Notes: generated from the sequence alone by a model not told the origin. Counted from the stretch's first letter, positions 1-7,054 are shown. The stretch: 8,170 nucleotides of DNA from Phycisphaerales bacterium (GCA_028288775.1 JAQGHP010000450.1:1-8170); one strand, 5' to 3'. Numbers and translations are program-made.

Positions 1-1010
1 TTGGCGTGAAGCACCGAGCATTGCCGCTCGTAAATTTCCACGCCGGCGGTGAGCAGCGTTTCGTAGAAGGATCTTGTGCATAGTCGCACGACCGGCACGT
101 CGCACTTTCCCGGCAGCATCAGCCGCACCTTCACCCCCCGGCGGGCGGCTTTGCAGAGGCCGTCGATGAGGGGATCGTCGGGTGCGAAGTAGGCCATGGT
201 CATCAGGATGCTCCGGCGGGCCTCGCGGAGCATGCGGTAGAGGAAGGGCCGCAGGGGGCTGTTTAGGGTCGGCACGACCGCCATGACGCCCAGCTCGCCC
301 TCCTGAAGATTGTGGATGAACTCGGCCCGGCGGGCGCGTCCGCCGTGCGCGACGTAATTCCACGTGCGGCCGAACGACTGCATCAGCAGCCGAGCGCCGG
401 GGCCCTGGATGCCGATGGCATTGTCGCGCCAGAAATCGCACGGCTCGCAGCGCGAAGGCACGACCCACGACCCGGCGTATTCGCCCGCGATGTTCAGCCC
501 GCCCAGGCCGGCGGAGTCGCCGTCGATGACGAGGAGCTTGCGATGGTCGCGGTTGAGCGGCCGCCAGCCGTACTGGCATTCCCATGGCCGCATGGGATGA
601 AACGACTGCACCCGCACGCCCGAGGCGCGCATCCTGCGGAACATGTCCGGCTCTTCGCCCGCGAGCCCGCGCGTGCCGAACGAATCGTAAATCACGTACA
701 CTTTCACGCCCTGCGCCGCCTTGCGCGCCAGCAGCTCGGCGAACGCCCGGCCGGTTTCATCCTCCCCGAAAATGTACACCTCGAGGCAGACCAGCTTGCG
801 CGCCGCCTTGATGGCCTCGTACGCCACGCTCAGGCCTTCCCCGTCCTTGAAAAGCTGAATCCGCGTGCCGTCGGAAAGCACGACGGGCGGCGGAGTTCGC
901 CAGCCGTCGTCGGCCGCGCCGACGCGCAGGTTGATGCCGGGATTGACGAACTGCTCCTGTACTTCTACTTCGGCCGCGGGCGACGGCGCGGCAACGGACT
1001 CGCCGGCCAT
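1..1010 (-). CDS. Phospholipase D-like / cardiolipin synthase (ClsB-type), 3' end missing
   Basis: The reverse-strand frame stays open from ATG at 1010 to the window edge, giving 336 complete codons. The first HKD motif is complete: HRKLLVID at residues 156-163, followed by GGLN at 170-173, the form common in cardiolipin synthases. The second half has the usual YFAPDD (274-279) and an RGVKV strand (291-295). The frame leaves the window at LHA plus the first two bases (AA) of the next codon, which is where the second H-x-K begins. HKD enzymes use the two histidines for phosphatidyl transfer; cardiolipin synthases join phospholipids at the membrane. No N-terminal membrane helices are seen, so it resembles ClsB rather than ClsA. 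The start is uncertain. An in-frame ATG at 1052 would add 14 residues, but that stretch has weaker G/C third-position bias. Neither start has a well-spaced Shine-Dalgarno. The substrate cannot be told from sequence alone. Confidence 0.87.
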   Translation of the reverse strand, partial: MAGESVAAPSPAAEVEVQEQFVNPGINLRVGAADDGWRTPPPVVLSDGTRIQLFKDGEGLSVAYEAIKAARKLVCLEVYIFGEDETGRAFAELLARKAAQGVKVYVIYDSFGTRGLAGEEPDMFRRMRASGVRVQSFHPMRPWECQYGWRPLNRDHRKLLVIDGDSAGLGGLNIAGEYAGSWVVPSRCEPCDFWRDNAIGIQGPGARLLMQSFGRTWNYVAHGGRARRAEFIHNLQEGELGVMAVVPTLNSPLRPFLYRMLREARRSILMTMAYFAPDDPLIDGLCKAARRGVKVRLMLPGKCDVPVVRLCTRSFYETLLTAGVEIYERQCSVLHA

Positions 1011-1136
1011 TCTTCCGATCGATTCGATTCCGGCGGCTCGCGCGAGTTCCATCGACGCATAATATGGGGGCTGCGGTGTTTCGGCAGCGGCAAAGTTCGC
1101 CGCATTCGATGTCGGCAGTGGGTCAGGGTAAAAGAC

Positions 1137-1225
1137 GGGTGCCACAGGTCGCGGTACTCCGAGACCTGTGCTTCTTTAGACGCCACAAGCGCACAGGTCT
1201 GCGAGTACGCCGACCTGTGGCACCC
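1137..1225. repeat. REPIN-like inverted pair of palindromic hairpins
   Basis: Two 35-nt arms (1137-1171 and 1191-1225) are inverted copies of each other, matching at 31 of 35 positions, with a 19-nt spacer. Each arm also folds on itself. The outer stem is CACAGGTC/GACCTGTG (1143-1150 with 1163-1170; 1192-1199 with 1212-1219). Inside it are one mismatch, a 3-bp inner stem and a 4-nt loop. The inner stem is CGG/CCG in the left arm. In the right arm it is GCG/CGC, whereas an exact inverted copy would also read CGG/CCG, so all four differences preserve pairing. Two inverted REP hairpins with a short spacer is the layout of REPINs, which are mobilised by RAYT transposases. No RAYT gene is in the window. 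The element sits between divergent genes. Confidence 0.85.
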
Positions 1226-1268
1226 ACCGGACCTATCTAACTGTCCCGCTACCTCGCGTTCTGCCCGG

Positions 1269-1297
1269 TTCATGTGCGACTCTTTGTTCGCTATAAT
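1269..1297 (+). promoter_or_regulatory. Sigma70-type promoter for the Mrp gene
   Basis: A perfect TATAAT lies at 1292-1297. A weak -35 candidate, TTCATG (1269-1274, three of six consensus bases), lies 17 bp upstream. Transcription would start near 1304, leaving a leader of about 30 nt before the ATG at 1335. AAGG at 1323-1326 is 8 nt from that ATG and could serve as the ribosome site. The -10 box is convincing; the -35 is not. Confidence 0.5.
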
Positions 1298-1334
1298 CGT
1301 CCTACTCGAAACACCCTCTACCAAGGCACAGGGA

Positions 1335-2417
1335 ATGGCAATCTTACGCGAACAAGTGATGGCGGCGCTGCGAACGATTCAGGATCCCGAGCTCTTCAAG
1401 GACATCGTCTCCCTCAACGTCGTGAAGGACGTCCGCCTCGATGGCGACGACGTCTACGTCAAGGTGGAACTGAACAACCCGGCGTCGCCGCTCAAGGATA
1501 CGATCAAGCGCGATGTTGAATCCGCACTCCGCAGGGCGGGCGCGCACGGCGTTTCCGTGGAAGTGGGAGGCGCCGCCCGCGCACCGGCCGGGGCTGCGCC
1601 AGCGCCGGCGCGGGACGTACTCCCGCAGGTCAAAAACATTATCGCAGTCGGGGCGGGAAAGGGGGGAGTGGGTAAGAGCACGCTCGCGCTGAACTTGGCC
1701 ATCGGCCTGCGCCGAAACGGGGCGGCGGTCGGCCTGATGGACGGCGACATCTACGGCCCCAGCATGCCCACGCTGCTGGGCATCAAGGGCGCCGCTCCCG
1801 CGATGCACGGGAACAAGATTCTTCCCTTCCATGTTCACGGGATTTACGCCGTCACCATCGGCGCGCTGGTCGAGCAGGACAAGCCCCTGATCTGGCGCGG
1901 GCCGATGGCCCACGGCGCATTCAAGCAGTTGCTGCTCGAGAACACCGAGTGGCCGACCCTCGATTATCTGATCGTAGACCTTCCTCCCGGCACAGGCGAT
2001 GTGCCGCTGACGCTCTGCCAGCTTTTGCCGCTGACGGGCGCGGTGGTGGTCGCGACGCCGCAGCAGGTGGCCCTGGATGACGCGGTGCGGGCGGTGAAGA
2101 TGTTCCAGCAACTGGGCGCGCCGATCTTGGGGATGGTCGAGAACATGAGCTACTTCGTCGGCCCCGACGGCACGGAGCACGACATCTTCGGTCGCGGCGG
2201 CACCGAGCGCGCCGCCCAGCGGCTGGGCCTGGCCTACCTGGGCGCGCTGCCGATGTTTACTGAAGTGCGCGTCAACAGCGACGCAGGGCGGCCGGAGAAG
2301 AACTTCGAGGGCGACCCGAAGCTGCGAGCCGCGCTGGAGGCGATTGTTACGAATCTCGCCGGTGAAGTGAGCAAGCGGAACATGCAGCCGGCCGGGCCGT
2401 CGTTGACGATCCAGTAG
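1335..2417 (+). CDS. mrp: Mrp/NBP35-family P-loop ATPase (ApbC-like), Fe-S carrier family
   Basis: 360 aa, a normal length for bacterial Mrp. Residues 1-77 form a DUF59 (MIP18-like) domain with QDPELFKDIVSL. A Pro/Ala-rich linker (80-95) follows, then the ATPase domain. The deviant Walker A GKGGVGKST is at 108-116, DGDIYGPS at 136-143 and the Walker B region IVDLPPGTGD at 213-222. ENMSYF (269-274) and IFGRGG (284-289) flank the place where family members often carry a CPxC cluster-binding motif. Here that place reads VGPDGT, with no cysteine. The DUF59 loop, often TTPACP, reads NNPASP. The only cysteine is C228. Family members bind and transfer Fe-S clusters as cytosolic dimers, so this one may act by another route. 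The frame is open upstream to 312, but that stretch is antisense to the PLD gene; the ATG at 1335 begins the recognisable domain and follows the promoter. Confidence 0.95.
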   Translation: MAILREQVMAALRTIQDPELFKDIVSLNVVKDVRLDGDDVYVKVELNNPASPLKDTIKRDVESALRRAGAHGVSVEVGGAARAPAGAAPAPARDVLPQVKNIIAVGAGKGGVGKSTLALNLAIGLRRNGAAVGLMDGDIYGPSMPTLLGIKGAAPAMHGNKILPFHVHGIYAVTIGALVEQDKPLIWRGPMAHGAFKQLLLENTEWPTLDYLIVDLPPGTGDVPLTLCQLLPLTGAVVVATPQQVALDDAVRAVKMFQQLGAPILGMVENMSYFVGPDGTEHDIFGRGGTERAAQRLGLAYLGALPMFTEVRVNSDAGRPEKNFEGDPKLRAALEAIVTNLAGEVSKRNMQPAGPSLTIQ

Positions 2418-2424
2418 CGCCGGG

Positions 2425-2564
2425 TTTGTGGTGCGGCCTTTCTGGTTGCAAGAGCAGGCTGAAAGCCTGCACCACAAAAATGCAGCGGGTCGCGCGTTTG
2501 TGGTGCGGCCTTTTCAGGTTGCAACGGGTTGAAAGTCTGCAACACAAAACGCAGGTGGTCGAAA
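2425..2564. repeat. Two tandem ~70-bp palindromic repeat units
   Basis: Unit 1 (2425-2496) and unit 2 (2497-2564) align over their length, including a similar tail (GCAGCGGGTCG and GCAGGTGGTCG). Each begins TTTGTGGTGCGGCCTTT and contains an inverted end. In unit 1 an 18-nt arm (2425-2442) pairs with 2461-2478, with one C:C mismatch and one G:U pair. The right half of unit 1 can alternatively form a perfect 7-bp stem, GCAGGCT-GAA-AGCCTGC (2454-2470). Unit 2 has decayed, with extra mismatches. The units fill almost the whole gap between the mrp stop and rtcB. No U-run follows, so a classical intrinsic terminator is not supported, but the hairpins could affect read-through or mRNA ends. Confidence 0.8.
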
Positions 2565-2569
2565 GGTGG
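2563..2569 (+). promoter_or_regulatory. Shine-Dalgarno that decides the rtcB start
   Basis: AAGGTGG matches AAGGAGG at six of seven bases. It ends 6 nt before GTG at 2576 but 18 nt before the next candidate, ATG at 2588. It therefore favours the GTG start. It lies just after the second repeat unit. Confidence 0.6.
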
Positions 2570-2575
2570 GAATCG

Positions 2576-3979
2576 GTGTCGAAACAAATGACGGGCGATG
2601 ATCTCATCGCACTCGGCTTCACGCGTGGCAGGGCCGTCGGCGTTGCGCTCAAGCTTGCCCGCAAGGCTGCGAAGGAACTTGACCGTGACGCGATCGTGCG
2701 CGAGCTGCGGGCCGTGCTGGCCGATCCGGTTCACAATGCGGACCATCCTCAGTTCGCCGCACTGGCGGAAGTCTTGCGCGAGCAGATGAACAAGCCGCAG
2801 TTCATCGAGCGCGCCGAGCCTGCGCCGTACCGGGTGTGGGGGGAGGGGATCGAGGCGCAGGCCGCCGACCAGATCCGCCAGGCGGCCCGGCTGCCGGTGG
2901 CGGTCGCGGGGGCGCTGATGCCCGATGCCCACGTCGGCTACGGCCTTCCCATCGGCGGGGTGCTGGCGACGGAAAACTCGGTGATTCCGTACGCGGTCGG
3001 CGTGGACATCGCCTGCCGCATGCGATTGTCGGTGTACGACATTCCGGCCTCGGACCTCAAGCGCCTCAACGAGCAGCTCGTGCGGACATTGCAGCGCGAG
3101 ACGAAATTCGGCGTCGGCGTCGAGTTCCAAAAGCCTTTGGAACACGACGTGTTGGACGAGGACTGGTCGATCACCGCCGTCACCAAGCGGCTTTTCGACA
3201 AGGCGCGCGGGCAGCTTGGGACCAGCGGGTCGGGGAACCATTTCGTTGAGTTTGGTATTTTCACACTGGATAAGCCCGATCTGGGGATCGAGCCGGGAAC
3301 GTATTTGTCGCTCCTTTCCCACAGCGGCAGCCGGGGTGCGGGCGCGGGGGTGGCCGACTTTTATTCGCGGCTGGCGATGAGCAAGCATCCCGAATTGCCC
3401 GATGAGCTGCGCCGCCTCGCCTGGCTCGATTTGGATAGCGAGGACGGCCAGGAATATTGGGCCGCGATGAACCTGATGGGCCGGTACGCCGCGGCGAACC
3501 ACGCCCTGATTCACCAGCGGGTCGCGAAGGCGATCGGCTCCAAGCCGATCGTGAGCGTGGAGAATCATCACAATTTCGCGTGGAAGGAAACGCACGACGG
3601 CCGCGAGGTGATCGTGCATCGCAAGGGCGCGACGCCGGCCGGCAGGGGCGTGCTGGGCGTGATCCCGGGGTCGATGGCCACCCCTGGATATGTGGTGCGC
3701 GGGAAAGGCTCGGCGCCGAGCCTGATGTCCGCGAGCCATGGCGCGGGGCGGCTGATGAGCCGCACCGCGGCCCGGGAAAAGTTCCGCTGGGCGCACGTCA
3801 AGCCGATGCTGGAAGCCGCGGGCGTGCAACTGCTGTCGGCGGGGATCGACGAAGCGCCGGTCGTCTACAAGAACATTCACGAGGTGATGAAAGCGCAGAG
3901 CGACCTGGTCGAGGTCGTCGCGCGGTTCGACCCGAAGATCGTGAAGATGGCGGACGCGGGCGAGAAGCCGGAGGACTGA
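2576..3979 (+). CDS. rtcB: RtcB-family RNA ligase (3'-phosphate/2',3'-cyclic phosphate to 5'-OH)
   Basis: 467 aa from GTG 2576 (463 aa from ATG 2588). RtcB joins RNA ends bearing 3'-phosphate or 2',3'-cyclic phosphate to 5'-OH ends, using GTP and Mn2+ through a guanylylated histidine; it serves in tRNA splicing or RNA repair. The hallmarks appear in order: PDAHVGYGLPIGG (116-128), GVDIAC (142-147), GTSGSGNHF (215-223), SHSGSRG (248-254), ENHHN (329-333), HRKGATPAG (348-356), IPGSMATPGY (363-372) and SHGAGRLMSR (387-396). By comparison with the archaeal enzyme, the metal ligands would be D144, C147, H222, H249 and H332, and the guanylylated residue H388; all are present. The PDAHVGYG and GTSGSGNHF variants suggest a subgroup distinct from E. 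coli-type RtcB. No archease or RtcA gene is nearby. The frame is open up to 2426, but that part lies in the palindromic repeats and is not counted as coding. Confidence 0.95.
   Translation: MSKQMTGDDLIALGFTRGRAVGVALKLARKAAKELDRDAIVRELRAVLADPVHNADHPQFAALAEVLREQMNKPQFIERAEPAPYRVWGEGIEAQAADQIRQAARLPVAVAGALMPDAHVGYGLPIGGVLATENSVIPYAVGVDIACRMRLSVYDIPASDLKRLNEQLVRTLQRETKFGVGVEFQKPLEHDVLDEDWSITAVTKRLFDKARGQLGTSGSGNHFVEFGIFTLDKPDLGIEPGTYLSLLSHSGSRGAGAGVADFYSRLAMSKHPELPDELRRLAWLDLDSEDGQEYWAAMNLMGRYAAANHALIHQRVAKAIGSKPIVSVENHHNFAWKETHDGREVIVHRKGATPAGRGVLGVIPGSMATPGYVVRGKGSAPSLMSASHGAGRLMSRTAAREKFRWAHVKPMLEAAGVQLLSAGIDEAPVVYKNIHEVMKAQSDLVEVVARFDPKIVKMADAGEKPED
3970..3974 (+). promoter_or_regulatory. Ribosome binding site inside the rtcB 3' end
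   Basis: GGAGG lies in the last codons of rtcB, 7 nt before ATG 3982. The rtcB stop (3977-3979) falls between this site and the ATG. This fixes the start of the downstream gene and suggests translational coupling. Confidence 0.75.
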
Positions 3980-3981
3980 CC

Positions 3982-6276
3982 ATGAGTAAAGACGTGTCAT
4001 CGTCGCACCGCCACACGAACCGCCTGGCGCAGGAGTCTTCTCCCTACCTGCTGCAGCACGCGCACAATCCGGTGGACTGGTATTCGTGGGGGCCGGAGGC
4101 ATTCGAGGCCGCCCGGCGGGAGGACAAGCCGATCTTTCTCTCCGTCGGCTACTCGACCTGCTACTGGTGCCACGTCATGGAGCGGCAGAGCTTCGAGAAC
4201 GAAGCGGTGGCGGCGGAGATGAACAAGCGGTTCATCAACATCAAGGTCGATCGCGAAGAACGCCCGGACGTCGATCAACTGTACATGACCGCGGTGCAGG
4301 TCCTTACGCGGCAGGGGGGATGGCCGATGAGCGTCTTCCTCACGCCCGACCTTCGCCCATTCTACGGCGGCACGTACTTTCCTCCCACCGACATGTACGG
4401 CCGGCCGGGCTTCGTCACCCTTCTCCGCGGAATCGAGGACGCCTACCGCAACCGCCCGGCGGACGTGGAGAAGACCGCGAATCAAATCATCGAGATCGTC
4501 GGTCAGCTTTCTGAGCCTTTGGCGCCCCAAGCGCCGATCACGGTCGACCAGGGCTTTATTGACGCGCTGGTGAAGCGATCCACCGCCGACTATGACCCCC
4601 GTTACGGGGGCTTCGGCGGTGCGCCCAAGTTTCCGCGGGAGACACTGTTGGAATTGGTTCTGGTCTACCTGCAATCGGCAGACGATGCGGGCCGCCAACC
4701 TCAATTCACAGATTTCAAATCGCAAATCCTCTCTTCCCTCGACGCCCTCGCCGCGGGCGGGATTCGCGATCAGCTCGGCGGCGGATTCCACCGCTACTCG
4801 ACGGATGCGCAGTGGCTGGTGCCGCACTTCGAAATCATGCTCTACGATAACGCGATGCTCGCGTGGTGCTACGTCGAGGCGTACCGCCAGACGCGCGAGC
4901 CGCGTTACGCGGCAGTCGCCCGGGGCATTTTCGATTTCATTCTGCGGGAAATGACCTCGCCCGACGGCGCGTTCTACACCGCGTTTGATGCGGAAGTGGA
5001 CGCGCAGGAAGGGCTGTCCTACCTGTGGACCGCGCCGGAAATCGAGCAGGTTCTTGGGAGGGAGGACTCGAAGGTTTTCGCGAAGGTCTACGGCGTCGAC
5101 CGTGGCCCCAATTTCGCCGACCCGCACCACGGGAATGGCGTGGCCGATAAGAACATTCTCTTCCTTCCCCGGCCGATGGCGGAAGCCGCGAGGGAATTAG
5201 GCACAGACGTGGCGGCATTGGAAGCCCGCCTGACGCCGATGCGGCAGAAACTGCTCACGGTGCGGGCGAAGCGGAAGCAGCCGCTGCTCGATACGAAGAT
5301 CATCACCAGTTGGAACGCGCTGATGATCCGCGCGTTCGCCTACGGCGGGCAGGTGCTGGGGGACGCACAGTACACGGCCGCGGCGACTGCGTCGGCGGAG
5401 TTTCTGTTTCGCAACCACGAGAGGCCCGATGGCACGCTCCTTCGCACCAGCCGCGAAGGAAAGGCCAAGTACGAAGGCTTTCTCGACGATTACGCGTTCC
5501 TCGCGCAGGCCCTGCTTGCGCTCCGTGACGCGACCGGCGCGGACATGTGGAAGGACCGTGCCGGCAAAGTCGCATCCGCGATGCTCGACCGTTTCGGCGA
5601 CCCGGAAACCGGCGGGTTCTACTTCACCGACAAGTCCGCCGGCGACGTGCTCGTCCGCCAGAAGACGGCGACCGACAGTCCGCTCCCCAGCGGCAACGCC
5701 GTCGCGGCGATGGTGTTGCTGGAACTGGGGCACGTGGCCGCGGCCCGCGCGACGCTCGCGATTTTCGCTCAGCAGATGGAAAGCCAGGGGGAGGGAATGA
5801 GCGCGATGGTGCAGGCGGCGCAGCAATTTCTCCGCCGGGCGGAGCCGTTTACGGTTTCGGCGGAAGCACAGGCCGATGCGGACCGGCCACTGTCGCCGCA
5901 GCAGATCGCGCAGGGCGTTGTTTCGGTTAGCACAAGTTGGCGCGGACCGGCGGAGTTGCTTGTGCGGCTGGATATTCTTCCGGGCTTCCACATCAACGCG
6001 CATGAAGTCGAAGGAGACGTCCCGCTGATCGCGACGGCGCTGACGCTTGGCGACGACGCCGCGGCCACGGTGGAATATCCGCCGGGCAGGGAAATGGGAT
6101 TCGCGTTCGCGGACAAGCCGATCCGCGTGTACGACGGGGATGTTACGATCGTCGTGCGATTTGGGTCGCCGCGTCGCGAAGGGATGTCGGCGAAGCTTGC
6201 CCTTTCATACCAGGCGTGCGATGAGCGGGCGTGTTTGCCGCCGGTGACGAAACAGGTGGAAGTAGCGTCCGGGTGA
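3982..6276 (+). CDS. DUF255 / SPATA20-YyaL-like thioredoxin-fold protein fused to a DsbD N-terminal-like domain
   Basis: 764 aa. Residues about 12-175 are a DUF255 thioredoxin-like domain: NRLAQESSPYLLQHAHNPVDW, then STCYWCHVM with the CxxC pair C60/C63, then VDREERPDVD and GGWPMSVFLTPD. Residues about 190-620 form the helical (alpha/alpha) glycosidase-like part, with YGGFGGAPKFP, DQLGGGFHRYS, PHFEIMLYDNA and TSWNALMIRAFA. Ile285 stands where the family motif as I know it (HFEKMLYDN) has Lys. Residues about 635-764 are a beta-rich tail resembling the DsbD N-terminal domain: LPGFHINAH, then YQACDERACLPP with C746 and C751. The common ~620-700 aa form lacks this tail. The family is poorly understood; disulfide or redox chemistry is inferred from the cysteines. 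No signal peptide or membrane helix is seen. It begins 2 bp after rtcB and is probably cotranscribed. A frame open back to 3457 is an overlap with rtcB, not coding. Confidence 0.93.
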   Translation: MSKDVSSSHRHTNRLAQESSPYLLQHAHNPVDWYSWGPEAFEAARREDKPIFLSVGYSTCYWCHVMERQSFENEAVAAEMNKRFINIKVDREERPDVDQLYMTAVQVLTRQGGWPMSVFLTPDLRPFYGGTYFPPTDMYGRPGFVTLLRGIEDAYRNRPADVEKTANQIIEIVGQLSEPLAPQAPITVDQGFIDALVKRSTADYDPRYGGFGGAPKFPRETLLELVLVYLQSADDAGRQPQFTDFKSQILSSLDALAAGGIRDQLGGGFHRYSTDAQWLVPHFEIMLYDNAMLAWCYVEAYRQTREPRYAAVARGIFDFILREMTSPDGAFYTAFDAEVDAQEGLSYLWTAPEIEQVLGREDSKVFAKVYGVDRGPNFADPHHGNGVADKNILFLPRPMAEAARELGTDVAALEARLTPMRQKLLTVRAKRKQPLLDTKIITSWNALMIRAFAYGGQVLGDAQYTAAATASAEFLFRNHERPDGTLLRTSREGKAKYEGFLDDYAFLAQALLALRDATGADMWKDRAGKVASAMLDRFGDPETGGFYFTDKSAGDVLVRQKTATDSPLPSGNAVAAMVLLELGHVAAARATLAIFAQQMESQGEGMSAMVQAAQQFLRRAEPFTVSAEAQADADRPLSPQQIAQGVVSVSTSWRGPAELLVRLDILPGFHINAHEVEGDVPLIATALTLGDDAAATVEYPPGREMGFAFADKPIRVYDGDVTIVVRFGSPRREGMSAKLALSYQACDERACLPPVTKQVEVASG
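4701..4728. repeat. AT-rich short insert within the DUF255 gene
   Basis: A 28-bp stretch at about 32% GC (9 of 28) interrupts strongly GC-rich coding sequence, and it keeps the reading frame. It encodes roughly QFTDFKSQI (residues 241-249), in the loop before SSLDALAAGGIRDQ. It looks like a captured piece of an AT-rich interspersed repeat rather than native codons. This is a composition argument only. Confidence 0.35.
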
Positions 6277-6323
6277 GGGGGCCGTGCCGGCCGGCGACTT
6301 CGTGTACGATGCGTACTTGCATC

Positions 6324-6351
6324 TTTTTCGACAATCGTGCACGTTTACAAT
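6324..6351 (+). promoter_or_regulatory. Possible promoter for the secreted-protein/GH20 pair
   Basis: TACAAT at 6346-6351 is a five-of-six match to a -10 box. TTTTTC (6324-6329), 16 bp upstream, is a weak -35. A start near 6358 would leave a short leader before GGAG (6373-6376) and ATG 6383. The 106-bp gap after the preceding stop fits a separate promoter. Confidence 0.3.
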
Positions 6352-6382
6352 CCTTGCCGACCAACCCTCAATGGAGCCGGAC

Positions 6383-7054
6383 ATGCCGCTAAAACGATTT
6401 GCGATCATGATGATCGTGGGGCTGCTTCTCCTGACGGTGCAACTGAATGCAAGCCCAGAGGCCGATCCTGGCGCTCGGCCCGCTGGATCGGACAAGCAGT
6501 CCATTCCAAATGCTGCGACGCCGGCGGACGCATTGTTGCGCGGCGCTGAAATTTGCGATCACCTGGACGTGGACGAGGCGATGGAGCTGTACGACTGTCA
6601 GAGTGAGGAGGAATTGAAGACGGCCCGGGCTATTTGTGAGAACACCATCGCGTACACGAAGCTCGAGCACGCCGTGACGAAGAAGTTCGGCAAGGAATCC
6701 TCCGACGCGATGGTCCACGCGGCGGGGCAAAAGATTCGGGAGGACGTGAAGGCGGCGGACGTGAAGACGGACGGCGACCGTGCCGAGGTGCAGTTCAAGG
6801 GGGATGGCGAAGTGCCCTTTGTAATGAAGCGCGTCAAAGGCGTTTGGAAGATATCGACCCGGGAAATAGTGGACGGGATCGACAAAGATTCTCGAAAGGC
6901 GTGGATCGACGGGCTGAAAGTGGAAGCCAACGACATATTGAAAATCGAACGCGACGTGAGCTCGGGCAAATATAAGACCGGGGAAGAGGTCATTGCGTCG
7001 CTGAAACACATGTCCGAGGCCCCGTCCCAACCGGCGGAAGAGAAGGGGAAGTAG
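6383..7054 (+). CDS. Sec-secreted small protein of unknown function
   Basis: 223 aa. The start is ATG 6383, because GGAG (6373-6376) sits 6 nt upstream and the sequence then opens with a classic signal peptide. That has basic residues (PLKR), a hydrophobic core (FAIMMIVGLLLLTV) and a likely cleavage after LNA near residue 24. ATG 6371 is in frame and would add four residues. The mature part has a low-complexity start (25-45), a segment beginning TPADALLRGAEICD, and a beta-rich section ending PFVMKRVKGVWKIST. That pattern (a helical start, then strands ending in a VWKI-type motif) is seen in NTF2-like and DUF4878-type secreted domains, but I cannot assign a family. Two cysteines fall in the first half (ICDHLD, YDCQSE), and a third in AICENT. 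The charged C-terminus ends EEKGK. It directly precedes the GH20-like gene and is likely cotranscribed with it. Confidence 0.8.
   Translation: MPLKRFAIMMIVGLLLLTVQLNASPEADPGARPAGSDKQSIPNAATPADALLRGAEICDHLDVDEAMELYDCQSEEELKTARAICENTIAYTKLEHAVTKKFGKESSDAMVHAAGQKIREDVKAADVKTDGDRAEVQFKGDGEVPFVMKRVKGVWKISTREIVDGIDKDSRKAWIDGLKVEANDILKIERDVSSGKYKTGEEVIASLKHMSEAPSQPAEEKGK

Noticed and set aside
965..1324. Minus-strand 119-codon frame across the divergent intergenic region
   Set aside because: It passes through the inverted repeats and promoter, has no recognisable domain, and overlaps the PLD start in another frame.
312..1334. Long N-terminal extension of the Mrp reading frame
   Set aside because: Most of it is antisense to the PLD gene and it then runs through the hairpin pair and the promoter. 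Mrp homology begins at 1335.
2454..2470. Rho-independent terminator after mrp
   Set aside because: The stem is perfect but is followed by A-rich sequence on the coding strand, not a U-run, and it belongs to a repeated element.
2425..2564. CRISPR array
   Set aside because: There are only two units in direct tandem, with no unique spacers of constant length and no cas genes.
2426..2575. N-terminal extension of rtcB starting in the palindromic repeats
   Set aside because: The sequence is repeat-derived and the well-spaced ribosome site points to GTG 2576.
2234..4102. Minus-strand frame of 622 codons
   Set aside because: It is antisense to rtcB, rich in Arg/His/Pro as expected for a GC-rich shadow, and rtcB on the other strand has every catalytic motif.
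3997..5130. Minus-strand frame of 377 codons
   Set aside because: It is antisense to the conserved DUF255 domain with no domain of its own; a composition artefact.
6284..6382. Upstream start for the secreted protein
   Set aside because: The extension spans the likely promoter and would bury the signal peptide 33 residues inside the protein.
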